From Fasciolopsis buskii (lineage: Eukaryota > Platyhelminthes > Trematoda > Plagiorchiida > Fasciolidae): a DNA stretch of 64,000 bases. The first letter of the stretch is position 1; each line of letters begins with the position of its first letter. Where the stretch lies: positions 245,808 through 309,807 of the forward strand of contig LUCM01004270.1 of the NCBI GenBank assembly GCA_008360955.1, given 5' to 3'. Positions 12,934-25,505 of this stretch are shown here, in pieces. The translations under genes were made by a program, and so were the position numbers. The notes beneath the pieces were generated by a model that worked only from the letters and a program-made list of their open reading frames with translations, was not told the DNA's origin and did not search any database.

Positions 12934-15900
12934 CTGAATACAGAAAATGATAACTCGTCAAGATATACAAATTCCGCATATGAGGAATGATTTAATGTTT
13001 TATCATAGCGCTTGGTCACAACGGATAATCCGGTGAACAGACTTGTGAAAATCGCTATTTTACCTATTTCGTCGGCAGGGACTATTTTTCATTGAGCAAG
13101 CCAAAGTTGTCAAATCAATGATTGGAGCATTCACCGCATATACGATTTGTGGTGACCTGTTAATCGTAAATCAAAAGGAAGCTTACTACATAGAAATTCC
13201 AGTCGGCACAAAAGAGACCACCGAATTGTAAGTCTTTAGGAGAAAGCTTTTTTCCCTTTTTTAACGTCGACCTGGGCGCAAATGTGGAGAACTGCTGGTA
13301 AAAATAGATTTTCTTCATGCTGCCTTGTGGGAGACATTAATTGGCTGGTTAGCACTTGCAAGCACGAGAATTTTGATACAAAATTGGACTGACACTTTGA
13401 AGCTGATGAAACTGGTGTCTTTATGGTATTTTGTGCGTATGCCCCAACATCTGTTTACGTGTGTCAGGGAACCTACGAAATGAAACAAGGAAATATTTTC
13501 CATCGCATGTTTGCTAAACCACTTCGACAAAATGTCTAAGCATTTTGTCTGCTATCGTGTCTCAGTTTGTCAGTATTGCTATCTGAAAAAATGATTAATA
13601 AATATGAACTTTTCCAACTTTTCCAACAACGAAACAGTTATCGTGCGGCATTTCAATGCAAAGGTGAATAAGGAAAGATTTTATTTCGCAAATGGTGTTT
13701 ATTATCCTAGCAACTAGAACTAGCCTAGGCTCATAAGCATTGGGTATAGAAACATATTTTCCAAAGTTCTGTACCATCGCTAGTTTAATTGTAACCTTAT
13801 TTGATAGATAGGAGTTTAATTCGTTACATGGAACTAATAGATGGAAACTAAATAAGTGGTAAGTATTGTGAAATTTACAATGGTGTTAGGAGAAACGCAG
13901 CGTAATTGTCACTTCAGACGTTCTAGTGAAAAACAATGACTGTGGTTAAAAGCAGTAATATTGTCATGCCTAGTTTGAGCTTCATTCACCTAGGGACTAA
14001 AGTACCATTTCGAATATATTTATCTGGTAATGAACCAAGGAGACGACGGAGAATTTCCAAGTGAACTTCATCATATTTGCTCTCGCTTGTCTTTGATAAC
14101 TATGCACTCGAGGACGTTTTTTTTCGCTTTTATGCGTACGTCGAGTATGCACATTGCTAGTTTTAATTCAGATTGCAAATTCACTTGCGTAATAGAACGT
14201 TTCATAGGCAACTTCTAACATTATAGAATGGCGGTTCCAAAGACTAAATAAAGCACAAATCAAAGAGAATCTGTTGCGTTCATCCATATTTCGTTCAACC
14301 AAAGTACAATAGGGTCAGCACTCCCGTTCACCAAGAACCGGAGAGACGCAATTTGCTTATCGCTCCCGATTCTTTTAGTTCCAACTATTTAATTTTTCAA
14401 ACAAAATATTACTGCCCTCCTCAATGGAGGCTCAATTTCATTCACCAGGAGTAGAATTATGATTTGCGATTGTGAGAGCTGCCAAGAGTTTCCATGGGCT
14501 TTCGTGTCTCCGCATATGAAATGAAACAATGCGAGAAAACTAAATGCCCATGTAGGTTTCAGTACATCAGTATGAATGGACACGATAGATGATGTTTCTC
14601 ATATATCTGAGTAATGTAAAATTTCGCTTTATTTATAACTGATATATTGCTCACTGTCAACTCGTAAACCCATTAAGGGAATGTCCTCTCAGATGGACCT
14701 TGACCTTAGGTTAAGGCAGTTTATATTAAGCCCAAGGCGGCACATAAATACTCACGTTTTTGATGACTGTTAAAAGCAATCGGAATTAGTTTTTCCATAA
14801 CAATGAACCTAAACTTTGAACATCAGGCAACCCGGCAGACTGTTTTCCTGTCGGTCTGGTGACACGTATCTCAGCGTACGTGTCAGTTCTCATGTCAAAA
14901 GTTGTCAATAGATGACCCCATGAATATTTGGTTTCATTAGCTTAGAGCTTTTTTAATCAAACCTAATCCAAGAAAAGCGATTAACTGTTTAGCAAATTCA
15001 ACAGAAGTTCAATTGAAATGACGTAGAACAAACAGCAGTGAGGTAGGGAAACAGTAATACTAGGTCACACTGGAGGATAGGAAATATGATGAGGGTATTT
15101 CAGTCGAAATTAAATTTTCCAAGAATTGATTTGATCCAAGTAGCATCTTATTGCCGCAAACGGACTGCTTACATAGAAGCATGTGTACTTTAGGTTACAC
15201 TGTGCCCCTTCAGGGGCAAATTCATAGTAATCGATCAATAAGGAGAATGAGCCTCAAGAAGGAACTACAACAAACACAGCGATGACCATTGTTTTGATTC
15301 ATATAAGCAAGTGTGCTAAAAATGAATTACAATGTTGTCTGATATAGGACAATTTGAGGAGTGTGATATAGATGATCTATAAATTACGAGGACTGTAAAC
15401 ACTGATCCGCACAGCCTAGGATGCGTTTGGTAATAGATGAGATTACGTAAATGTCAGACTGGAAGATTGAAGTTAAAATTCAGAACGAAAAACTGGAACA
15501 TTCAAGGACTATCACAGACACTTCTACAATAAGCTTTTATTTAATAATAAAAAAGAGTCAGCAATTATGTTATTGATTGCGCTATGCGTTATAGTACCTT
15601 AATTCACAACGTGCTCGTTCAGGGAACAAATATCGTCCCACGTTATACTTGGTTTGGCCTAGACAAACCATGCAGGCGAACAAGCGAAGTAACTGAAGAT
15701 GGCATTGTGCGAAATAACAGATGGTAATATGCTACCTGTCGCTACCTATTTGCAAACCCTCAAAACATTAAATACATAACATGGGCATCACGGATTACCC
15801 TGAAAAATGGGCAGACCAACCTATCTTTTTCCTGGTGGATATTGTCAGTAGTCTACACCTTCAACGAGAGCAGTAAAAAAAACTAGCACTTGCTTGGAAC

Positions 15901-16941
15901 ACCACTAAACAAGACACAGGCAATATTTCGTCCAGAAAAGTCTGTTCACTGAGAAGCGGTTTGTGTGAAAGTGACCAAATAAGAGGGTGGCGGGTGAGGT
16001 TTTCGTTGCACCTGGCCTGCTAAGTGCTGCAGATGACAGTCGGCTTCACGGTGGTCAGTTCTTTCCAGTGGCTTCAAACGTCATACCTCTTAAGTTATTA
16101 CCAGCTCATAGCGGGCTTCACTTCATCGCTAATCTGCACTCGGTAAACTCGAAATGCAGTGTCAAGACTGGAAGATATATTATTCCTGTGATTCTCACCA
16201 CGCTCATAAATGGCTAATTTGCGCTTTAGCAGGTTGTGCGGCCAGTGACTATGATATTTCCACAAACTGTTAGGACAGCACATCCGAGATTCTCATAATT
16301 TTGGGCTAACATTGTTTGCGGATTTCTACAGGATAGTCAGATTTGCAGCGCTAGTATATTTGAGTCTAACACTAGAACTGGGCAGCATCTGCACGGTGTG
16401 TTCATCACATTCAGGCAATCGGACAGGACGATCGTCTGAAAAGCGAACAAAAATTTCTTTAATCCACCCGTGAAGACGACTCCATTGGATACAAATTTCC
16501 AGACAATATTCAGACAAGGGCTCAATTAGAAGGGTTTGCGTTATGTTTTACTTTATTTTTTGTCGTCTCAAACTGTCTTTGTATTGTACCAAAAAGTGAG
16601 AATTTCGACGGAAAGTCGTGCATTTGAAGCGACGTGATCGAGAATTTGATATTTGAGTAAAACTACTTTTTCGTTACTCACAGCATGGCCTCCACGCAAT
16701 AAGGAAAACCTATTAGTCAATCAGATCATTAAACGAGGCACAAGAAACACGGAGTGACAAACACATTGGTTCTCTTGCACGAGTACCCATCTCCGCGAAA
16801 TCAAAATACAAATGACGGCTTAAAAATATTGCTTCACACTTGTCCACACATGCATGTACATTTGGAAAATTGAAGAAAATGTGAAGTATTGTGGTAGTTT
16901 TGTGCATTTTCCCAGAAGTGAAGTGAACCGGCTCATTTTAG
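12934..16941. other. No supported gene
   Basis: About 4 kb with only short frames (up to about 76 codons). If 12317-12933 is a real exon, the upstream part of that gene, read on the minus strand, would lie here or beyond, but no second exon stands out. No repeat copy was recognised. Confidence 0.45.
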
Positions 16942-17266
16942 TCATCGCGGAAACATGCTGCTGAGCCGCATAAGAGGACTGTTTAGGTTGGCGCATAGTG
17001 TTTTGGCTGCGTTTAGGATAGAATCGTTTGCTGTTTTTTTTCTTGAATCTACAAAGGAAATGAGCAAGGTCAGGTTCAAAAACTTGCCAAGTGTAGTGAT
17101 AAAAGAAACTGAGTTGTTACTGCAGACGCTACCGGAGAACATTCTGTTTGTGCAGAGGGCTGCGAAAATCCAACACACTTCCGGGTCGTTATTAATGACC
17201 ATTAAAGGGTTTTGTTTAACTGATTTTAAGTATCTACCTGTTGGCAACCTCACTTTATGCCACTAA
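16942..17266. other. Stretch open on both strands; coding status unclear
   Basis: Two 103-codon frames overlap almost completely on opposite strands (plus 16955-17266, minus 16942-17253). At most one can be a real exon. Neither shows a recognised domain. The plus-strand product is basic and Leu-rich. The minus-strand product has scattered cysteines and a hydrophobic patch. A reading frame open on both strands is mildly unusual at this AT content, but there are no splice sites good enough to choose between them. Confidence 0.15.
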
Positions 17267-20200
17267 GAAATGGGAATTTTGAAGTCTTGTAAATAAATAC
17301 AAAAGTGGCAAAAATGTGTATTGGCAAAATGCGATTGTAAATCTTGCGAATGTACGCATAAATCTGGAAATGAATTCTTCTAGGTGGCAAGGTCGGGCAC
17401 CATGAAACATGCCTTAACACCTTATTTATCCTTATTATCAGCTTCTGACAACTCGCTCATCACAAAGTCATGCACTTGCATCCGGAACCCTACGATAAGA
17501 TTTCGGGAAAAGTGACGATCTCACAATTAATTTAATGAGGAAAGCACATGAAAAGTTAACACTACAATGTTGAAAGGTTCAGGGTTGCGGCAAGATTAAG
17601 CGGATAAAACCGTACGCGTAGGTGGATTGCACGCGTCAACTTACCCAATGTAGACCATGTCGCGCGAACAAATTTCGATTGATATCAAGTAAAAACATTC
17701 CTCTTACTTCATATCCAATGATAACTGAGCCTATAGTGTCCTACATACATCTAGCCGAAATTTCATGATTAATCGTTCGTATTCCGTGGTGACCTAAACG
17801 GATGTAAAACATTTCTCATCTACTTTGATGAAATGGATTAGAAATGACGTTTATCACAGTTTTGTTTTAACGAGCGCTTTGTGTCCCTCCACATGGATGC
17901 TCTACAATTGTGCTATCTCAGTTTTTCTTGCAAAAATTTGCCTGATTACGACTTCCGTTTGGGACTACCTTTTTTCTAAAATCTTACTCTTTCCTTCTCC
18001 ACTGAACTGAAGTGCTGTTTCATTCGAAGGCAGCACTCGCTCTAGCTCCCTGGCGCTTCTTAATTGTACTCTTCCATTTTTGCTTTGTCCAGCGCCAAAA
18101 TTCTTTCCTTGATAACCTTGTTGGAACTGTCTCCCATAGCCCAATCAGAGATTCGTGTTCGTACATGAATTGTGGATAAACTCAGTCTCGCTGACTGATA
18201 ACTTCAGGCTATACAGACGGAGTAGAATTCCTAAATAGCAAACTAGGGGTAATGTGGCAACATATGCTAACTTCTTGTGGTCTGGAAAATCCGAAGTAAA
18301 CTTCAGACAAAAGAGATGACCTGGAAACTCACTGTTATTCCAAATTATCTTGTTCCACCAATGCAACTATAAAGAACCTATGGAAAGTCCCTTTTTAGCT
18401 TACGGAACGATTTTTGAAAATTTTTCTAATTCTTTTTGGAATTCACTGATTTACTTGATGAAAATAATCTGCACATTTATGTGAGATTTCAGTGATTCAC
18501 TGAACCCATCTGATAGATTAAAGCAACTTCCATTCCACAGAAAGTCATCATCAACGATCATGGATTGGTTTCCATGGAATTATGCTTTCCCGTATCAGCG
18601 AGAAACCATAATCTGCTTCTACTAATGCCTAAGATCCACTCTCAGTCTGCTTTCCATTCACACAAGCGAATAACACCAAACCCACTTGCGCCTCTGCGAT
18701 TTTTCGCACGATAACCTTGCTCTTCCTCAAATAATTTTTTCACATGGATCTGCTTGCTTCTCTTTTAAACCTTTGCTAAATGACAGCCTTTGAGGTCAGC
18801 CATATTTGCTGTCCCCTCAAAACTCTACTAGTTTCAAATGGTAACGACCGTTCCCAGTCAGTGAAATCCCTAAGTAGACGAACGGAAAAATTTGCAGATC
18901 CCGTGGCAATTCACAAGTACAACAAATTTTCTTTCTAACTGGGACTGAAATCAAACGTATTTGCACGACCTTTACTAACCAACTCTTGAGAGGTGGCATT
19001 AACAGATTCAGGCAACAGCGGAACCGACTGATGTGTTGGAAGAAAAAGAGACCAGTGAGATGTTCTGCGGATTCTGACAATTTCAGTCTAGCTTTAATTC
19101 ACCCGTCTAGACAAACCCCAATCACAGTCGAGCAGAGTCATGATATGCTAGTTGCCGTTTTTCCCTTAAAAGAGGCATCTTCGCATCAATAAAAGTACAA
19201 CTGCCATAAGTCCTGATAATTCATATTCATCTCTTTTATGACACTCTGCTACGGCTCTCACCAGTGCACTCAGTCCTCTCGTTAACCCAGCCAAGCTTAT
19301 CTTAAAGTCCCGAATGATGGAGATCCATTACGTATGTTCCCATCGGAAATTGTTGCTTCCACTGCTTTAGCCAAAGAATTCGTCCAATAACCTTAAAGTA
19401 TTCCACTCTTAAACTCGCAGTCTCCTGTGCTTAAGTGTTGGTGTTCTACGGAACCTGATAATCCACTTCAGTTTACTTCGAAATGAAATAGGTCCACATT
19501 GGATGCTGTCCCTCTTCCCTGTTCACCATATTTGAACGTCTTTAAAGACATCGATGGAACCCGTGCTTTGGACCTTCTTAGGCTATTAGTCTGCATTAAA
19601 TTCTGTCACAGTCTCTTATGCTTCATACACCAACTATATGAGGTAATTTAGTGACCACATTAGCACTGTTTTCTGACTACTTCACTAACACAACCCAGTG
19701 CTCACAACAAAATCAAAACCGCTGGTTAACAAACCAGACGGACTTCTGGATCATGTTCTTTCTCTCCATCTTTTCTCTTCACATACCAGTGACTTACTGA
19801 CTAGTTTTTCTAGGTTTCTAGGTTATTACTAATGTGTACGGAAAGTGGACGTCTCACCATTTTACCCGAATAAAACCGTCGAGAATGGTAAATTCAGATC
19901 AAGAGGTTTCCGCACTAAGAAGTGAAATAAAGCACCATTTGACCGCTCCGTATGTCAGTATTTTTTCCAATCCTTTGCTATTATTATGTAATTATTTTTG
20001 CGGGATTTCTCAAAAAAGGCTTCAAAGTTCTCATTTATGGACGACCGGTTAGCAACCGCGTGTCTTTCACATCGCCATAGCAACTGCGATCAAACTCACC
20101 CACAATTGAAAATTTGTTCATAAGGAACTTTCACACTAATCTCATCATGTGCATGTCAATTTATCAAACTGCCTTGTCCCTACTTCCAAAACGTTTATCC

Positions 20201-20708
20201 TTCTTGTGAATCAGTCCAGAATAATTCCCTAAAGGAACTTCACTGCCCCTTAGCAGCAAGCATTCAAAAGAATCGGAATTATATTTTGGCAGACTTTTGG
20301 ATAAACGTGTATAAAAATGTTCCACTTATCTGCTTGCCGAGCTTTTTACAATTTGATGAATTTAACTGTTTTAATTTCATTACTGTTTTTGGTTGAAAAG
20401 TGACATTTATGTGGGCAAAAGTCTATGCGGCATAACAATAAAAGTTATTTGTAGTCCAAAATCTTGCGCTGCTAGCCATTTCTGATCAATGCATGATGCA
20501 CATTTTTCCATTGATCTGTGACAAGCAGAAGTGATAGACCGTTTTAGGGCAAATATGAAAAACCTTGCCAACTGAGACAACTACCTATAGACAACGGAAT
20601 TACGAGCAGTGGTGGACCTAACCAGTTTAACCGTGCATCACTCACTTTCATGTACGCTGACATCTTTCCCAGCCATTACTCTAAACAAGTACGTGCGAGG
20701 AAATATGA
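17267..20708. other. No supported gene; C/T-rich stretch, perhaps an old LINE
   Basis: From about 17.88 to 20.0 kb the plus strand is noticeably rich in C and T, like the recognisable CR1-like relic at 23.7-25.3 kb. Some translated pieces near 19.3-19.6 kb (for example LKVPNDGDPLRMFPSEIV) faintly recall the linker between endonuclease and reverse transcriptase of CR1-type LINEs. Frames change often and no catalytic motif can be read, so I do not call an element. The rest of the stretch shows nothing. Confidence 0.2.
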
Positions 20709-20870
20709 GGCCGGCGGTGGCCAAACGGTTAAGGACGTGGTGTATGTACGCGAAGGTCACAGGTTCGAGACCTCTCACTGCCGGTCAACTTCCCCACTTA
20801 GCACCCCTCTGTTGGCCGTGGTCCCCTTCCTGAAAAATGATGTACATTGTTCGTTCATTAATAAAGGAAG
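20709..20870 (+). mobile_element. tRNA-derived SINE, copy 1
   Basis: The head is tRNA-like. CCGGCGG at 20711-20717 can pair over seven positions (one G-U) with CTGCCGG at 20778-20784, as an acceptor stem would. An A-box-like TGGCCAAACGGTTAAGG lies at 20718-20734 and a perfect B box GGTTCGAGACC at 20762-20772. These are the internal promoter elements of RNA polymerase III. The head is followed by a unique body (from AACTTCCCCACTT) and a tail near TTCATTAATAAAGG. The same head, body and tail recur on the minus strand at 62812-62967, so this is a dispersed SINE and not a functional tRNA gene. The D and anticodon stems are imperfect. Confidence 0.7.
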
Positions 20871-23659
20871 CAAAAGATAAAAGAAGAAAGGTTTAAAATA
20901 GCTGAATAATCACTAATTCAGAGAGTACATCCAGTTTAATTATTTCTTTGTGATGATATCCCGTCCGGTGCCTGTCTGTGAATGTGCTTTACCTTTCTGT
21001 TTCAGACCACGTAGATTGTCAGCAACAAAAAGAGATATAACAGTAATTCGGACCGTTTACAGCTTTTTCTAGTGGCTCACTCCTTGCCAGCTTTGAGTAA
21101 ACTTGCCCTAGCCGACATTTTGTACGGCCAGTTTACCTCATTCCACACCTCCTCGTTCACGGCTGTTTCTGAATTTTGTCATCCTTTGCCAAATGAGCTT
21201 GCAGCCTGCTTGTACAAAATAAACAATTTTTAATTTCTAATGTTTTGTTTAGTCATACTGCTGAACGAACTAAACTTGTTTTGTCATATCCCATTTGTCT
21301 GCCTGCCGATCGTAAGAAAATTTATTCCAAACCACACCACAACCTGAGTTTTGCTAGTCGATAAAATCGGCATATTGTCCGTGTTAAAGCTATGCGTACC
21401 TAACGCTCTTTTTATCTGTGGATGCTACATAAATGCTACAACTTCCATCTTTTTATTGTTTAATTGAAACGCCTAATAAGTTCGATTTCTCTTCTTTCAA
21501 AGAAATAGGTATTTTGATGGAAAAGCACGTTCAGTCAGCTTGATATCTTCACTCGTGATTCATCGTACTAAATTGTCAAGTTGCAGTCAGAATGTTTCTG
21601 CAAAGAACGGTAGAGATAAATAAGATATATATCATATCGTTGTAATCATACGAGCTTTTGTGCTTATGATTAGATTGAACACGTCGCGTGAAGGGAACCA
21701 CAGATACAATTTCGTGATAATTTCGCCATACGTTAGACGAGCTTCTACTTGCGTTTCGAAAGCACCGATGTGGCAAGTGATGCATTTATTGTAAGTAAGT
21801 GTGGACAAAATTTGAAGACCTGTTCGTATGGTGACCATAAATTGCATAATGACGAACCAGTTACAGTCACATCACCATAGACCTCATATGGTTGGTCGGG
21901 AAGATCAAGTCTCCCTTCGTTTTTGCATCAGGTATTTGCATAGCAGCATGAGATTTTGGTGCTGTAAACGTTTTGTGCATCTAAGCTCTGAATAACTGCA
22001 ATTACTGAGATGGATTTCACAATCATGGAAAAACTTTTATGGCTATGCCCCAAATCTAACCTGAATTAAAGAATCCATTAGGCTAGCAAATCCATAGGAA
22101 GCAGCCTAACAGACAGGCCGAATGTTGTGCAATCAGGGAGAAAATCGAGTTGCAATGATAATATCTAATATAATTTGAGTCTCACGACTGGTTGGAGCAT
22201 ACTAGATGGCAAAACAAAATACTGGTAACGACGAAACTGTTTTTTGTTGATACACGCAACAAACAATAATGGACTACTATAGTTGTCCTGATGATGTACA
22301 TGTAAAACTCCATATTCATTTTCCCCATCTTGGGGTGATCAGGTACTACGGTTAGGCCTGTTAAAGTAACCCGGTAGAATAAATGCCAAAATGGTTCCTA
22401 AAACCGAAAACGTCCTTATTTTCTACTTTACTTGGCTCGAGCTCAAATTTTCAGCAGAAAACTACTCAATAATGAGAGGAAACAATGACTACAATTAAAG
22501 ATAACTAGTAACTGACGTTTGAAAAATTAAAACTAATGATATATTCCACGATTAGGCACTTTGAATTAGATGCATTCAGAGTGACAGCAAATCACGGAGA
22601 TCAAAAGGCAAACCAGAACAGGCACTGAAAGTTCAACAGAATTCGTGAAAATAGGTGAAATTGATGCGATGAATTAAATTTGGGAACGAAAAATCATTCC
22701 CTAGATGAAGCCATTAGATAATATTCATAACAACGAAATTAATATTCAATAAGAGACAGGACATATAGTTTCAAAGCGGAATATTTCTTACCAATATCCC
22801 ACTCAGGAATAAGCATAAATTTCTGGAACACAGAACTGATCATATCTGCGCAGAGCATGACTTGATCAACATGCCATGGCAATGGAATAACCATTCAAAG
22901 GTTTTATAGAAATCCGTTACGCTTAGACCCCGGTGCATAAATGTCCACGAGAAATATAAACAAACATCTTTATTCTTATTTTGCAGGACACTGCGTATTC
23001 GGAGTCTGATTCATAGCACTGACCGGAAGGCAATTCACTTGGAGAATGTAAGCGAACTATCATATCAGCTTCGTGAAATGTCCCTAGCCTAGTGGAAACT
23101 GTTCAGTAAAACAAACCCACTAGTTCAAACTACTGTAAGATTAGATGCCGATAATTTTAATGGCGGGCATAACAAAGAATGAAGGTGTCACTATTGAATA
23201 AACTGTCTATTTGAATAACTGAAGAAACCGCGCTGGGTGTGGAAGCATATTGCGCACTGAAGGGCAACACTGGAATAGACAGGCTGGTACAAAACATCAC
23301 ATTGGTTGCGGTCAATTTTTTAGTTAAACATGAACGACCATGGTAATTAGCCTAGTAAAAAGATATTTTTTGAAGTACATGAAAACGCCGGTCCTAAGAC
23401 CGCTGTACCATTCGTTTGATCTGTAGTATGGTCACCTGGAATCATTCGTATACTATCCACATTTAGTCTAGAATTCGCTTTTTGTAGGAAATTTTTGTCC
23501 ATATTAGTTCTTTAACACCATCCTCATTGCCTTGTTTCATACATTTGTTGAAATCGCTCTTTTCCAAGAAAAGCAATCGTTCTGGCTGACAGGCGGCCGT
23601 TAGCTGCAAGCACCAAGCATGAGGACCGACCCGGACCTGGTTCGCAGTAACATCAAGTC
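20871..23659. other. No supported gene
   Basis: Short frames only, with no domain recognised and no repeat copy identified. From about 23.58 kb the sequence begins to look like the 5' part of the CR1-like element that follows. Confidence 0.45.
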
Positions 23660-25260
23660 TTCACTTGGGAAAATACCGTGTTTAGTGTATGTGGTTGGCA
23701 TTCAAGAATCCTGGCTCAATGATAATATTGAGGATGACCCGATAATCTTTGAAAACTTTCATTACTTTCGTCAGAGTTTAGTACAAGATGGGCGGTGACC
23801 CTCCAACCTATATCACTAGCTAATAGTCCGACAAGTCTCGGACTGCCTTCATTTTCTCAAGTGAAGGTGTTGAACTTGTGGTAGGCAAGTACCAGACTAA
23901 ATTCTCCTCTTGTGACAACAATAATCAGCAATGTTTTTAGCTACGCTTTGTTCTTTACGATATCAGTCCATCTTACGGAGATTTCACACCTGTTCCTGTG
24001 TCACTGCTGTTTGACGGTTGATGTCTTGTCGTTGGTGATTATAACCATGCCCCCAATAACCCCTTATTCGATTTCGGCTAAGCCAACTTGTCTCATTCCT
24101 ACTGGAAGCAGTACACTGTCGGACCGAGTAATCACCAGTCATCTCGATTTCTTTTATTTTCGATCGGAGAATCTTATTTCATCCAGTGATACCCGCTCAT
24201 TTCAGTGAGAATTATCGTTTATTCCTGTTTGCATGCCAGTCATTTAGTAGAAAGAAACAAGTCAAAGCTAAGACAAAAATATGGGTTGGGCAAACATTCC
24301 CCTGAGTCAAAGAACCTTGTCCAAATTATCTTCTTAGTTTTCGTTTGATTTTTCGTCAACAACAGCAAAATATCTTTACCCTAATTAAACCTCTCAGAGG
24401 GCTGAAAGAAACCGTTTACAAATTCCATGACTCAGTTACTGTGAATCATTACTTCGTCTTGGTCAACCAGGATATAGGAAGACTAAACCCGATGTTCGAC
24501 AGTCAGGTTTTGGCCAATACCGTCAATAAAATTCTTCGACGTGCATCAAACTGTTGTGATGACAACGCCATTTGTCACGGATTCACAGGGCGAATGCCAA
24601 CAGTCTGAACAGTATTTTCACCCATCCTTTGACATCCCGACATCCGACTCAATGCTGATTTCCTCATAAATTAATCGTTCAGGACTGCATCGGCAGTTGT
24701 TCTACATGGCCTATCTTCCACTTGTCGCGAACCGGGAACAAGTCTTCTCGTGGATTTTATGGTTGCTTTTCAGCTAACGCTTTGCAACCAGTGCTTTCCG
24801 GGCTTCATGGAAATCGCCAGGGGTCCTCCATATGCCCAAACACAACCTCGATGATTTTATCGAAGCCCACTGTCATTTCCTCTTCTGAGCTCGAATAAAC
24901 TGGATGCCCTGTGTTCAGTCGTTTGAGTTCGGCAATTTTATTTGTAATGGCCTATTTCGTTTACCTTGTTAACCGAGCAGGTCCACTCTGGATATTATTC
25001 CCGACTCTGGCATTTTATTTCCGGAAGTCAGTCTCTATGAAGTCAGTCTGTTCAATCTCTTTAGATTATTCCTGTCTTCGACTCGGTTTCCCGTTCACTC
25101 ATTCTCCAAAAGCTTGAGTTTTCTGGATGTCTTATCTCTAAACAGTTGTGGCTTAAAGACGACCTCCTCAATGGAACTTACCGAACTAAACTTAGTCTCG
25201 CCCGGCTTCCCCTAACGAATACTCGCTAACTGACGCCATTTGTGTTTCCACGGGTGAATG
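23660..25260 (+). mobile_element. Decayed CR1-like non-LTR retrotransposon (endonuclease and RT remnants)
   Basis: At about 23691-23779 the plus strand reads GIQESWLNDNIEDDPIIFEN followed by a HYFRQS-like segment. This matches the endonuclease block of CR1/Jockey-type LINEs, in which a conserved E-[ST]-W-L precedes a short loop and a Y-x-x-x-R segment. Near 25067-25200 a reverse transcriptase block is readable across a frameshift: SLDY, then a F-D-S-V-like stretch, KLEFSGC, then QLWLKDDLLNGTYRTKL. This resembles the segment just after the first catalytic Asp of the RT. In between, frames switch and stops are frequent, so no protein can be made. A full element would be 4-5 kb; only about 1.6 kb is recognised. 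Clade assignment to CR1 (the schistosome SR1 type) is inferred from these two blocks. Confidence 0.55.
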
Positions 25261-25410
25261 CGCAAAAATAAGTGTTATAATTTGCACGAATTTGCAGTGT
25301 TTATCGCGTAACTTTGACCGTATCAAGCGTTTACATCGCTCGTTTTTCAAATCAGCAGACTGAGTCAGTTTGGCGCAAACCAAACAGTCCGCACTTAGTT
25401 GTTAAGCTCC

Positions 25411-25505
25411 CTTTGAGAAAGACTACCCACGGTAGTCGAAACATTGGTGTATTACATCTACCAATAACGCTGTGTTACTAACATTACCTCATTCACAGTC
25501 AGTAC
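25411..25505 (-). mobile_element. Penelope-like element tail, copy A (no coding part)
   Basis: This copy matches the 3' end of the Penelope-like element at 49631-50960. It shares the hairpin GACTACC-CAC-GGTAGTC followed by GAAAC (25421-25442) and then ATTACATCTACCAAtAACGCTGTGTTA-type sequence. Orientation is given as the strand the reverse transcriptase would be read on. Upstream coding sequence (higher coordinates on the minus strand) is not recognisable, so this is a tail-only copy. It lies about 150 bases past the CR1-like relic. Confidence 0.6.

Noticed and set aside
20711..20784. Functional tRNA gene at the SINE head
   Set aside because: The D and anticodon stems are imperfect, and the sequence continues into a body and tail shared with a second dispersed copy, as expected for a SINE.
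24345..25117. Frames at 24345-24608 and 24911-25117 as host genes
   Set aside because: They lie inside the CR1-like relic in the same orientation and are best explained as pieces of it.
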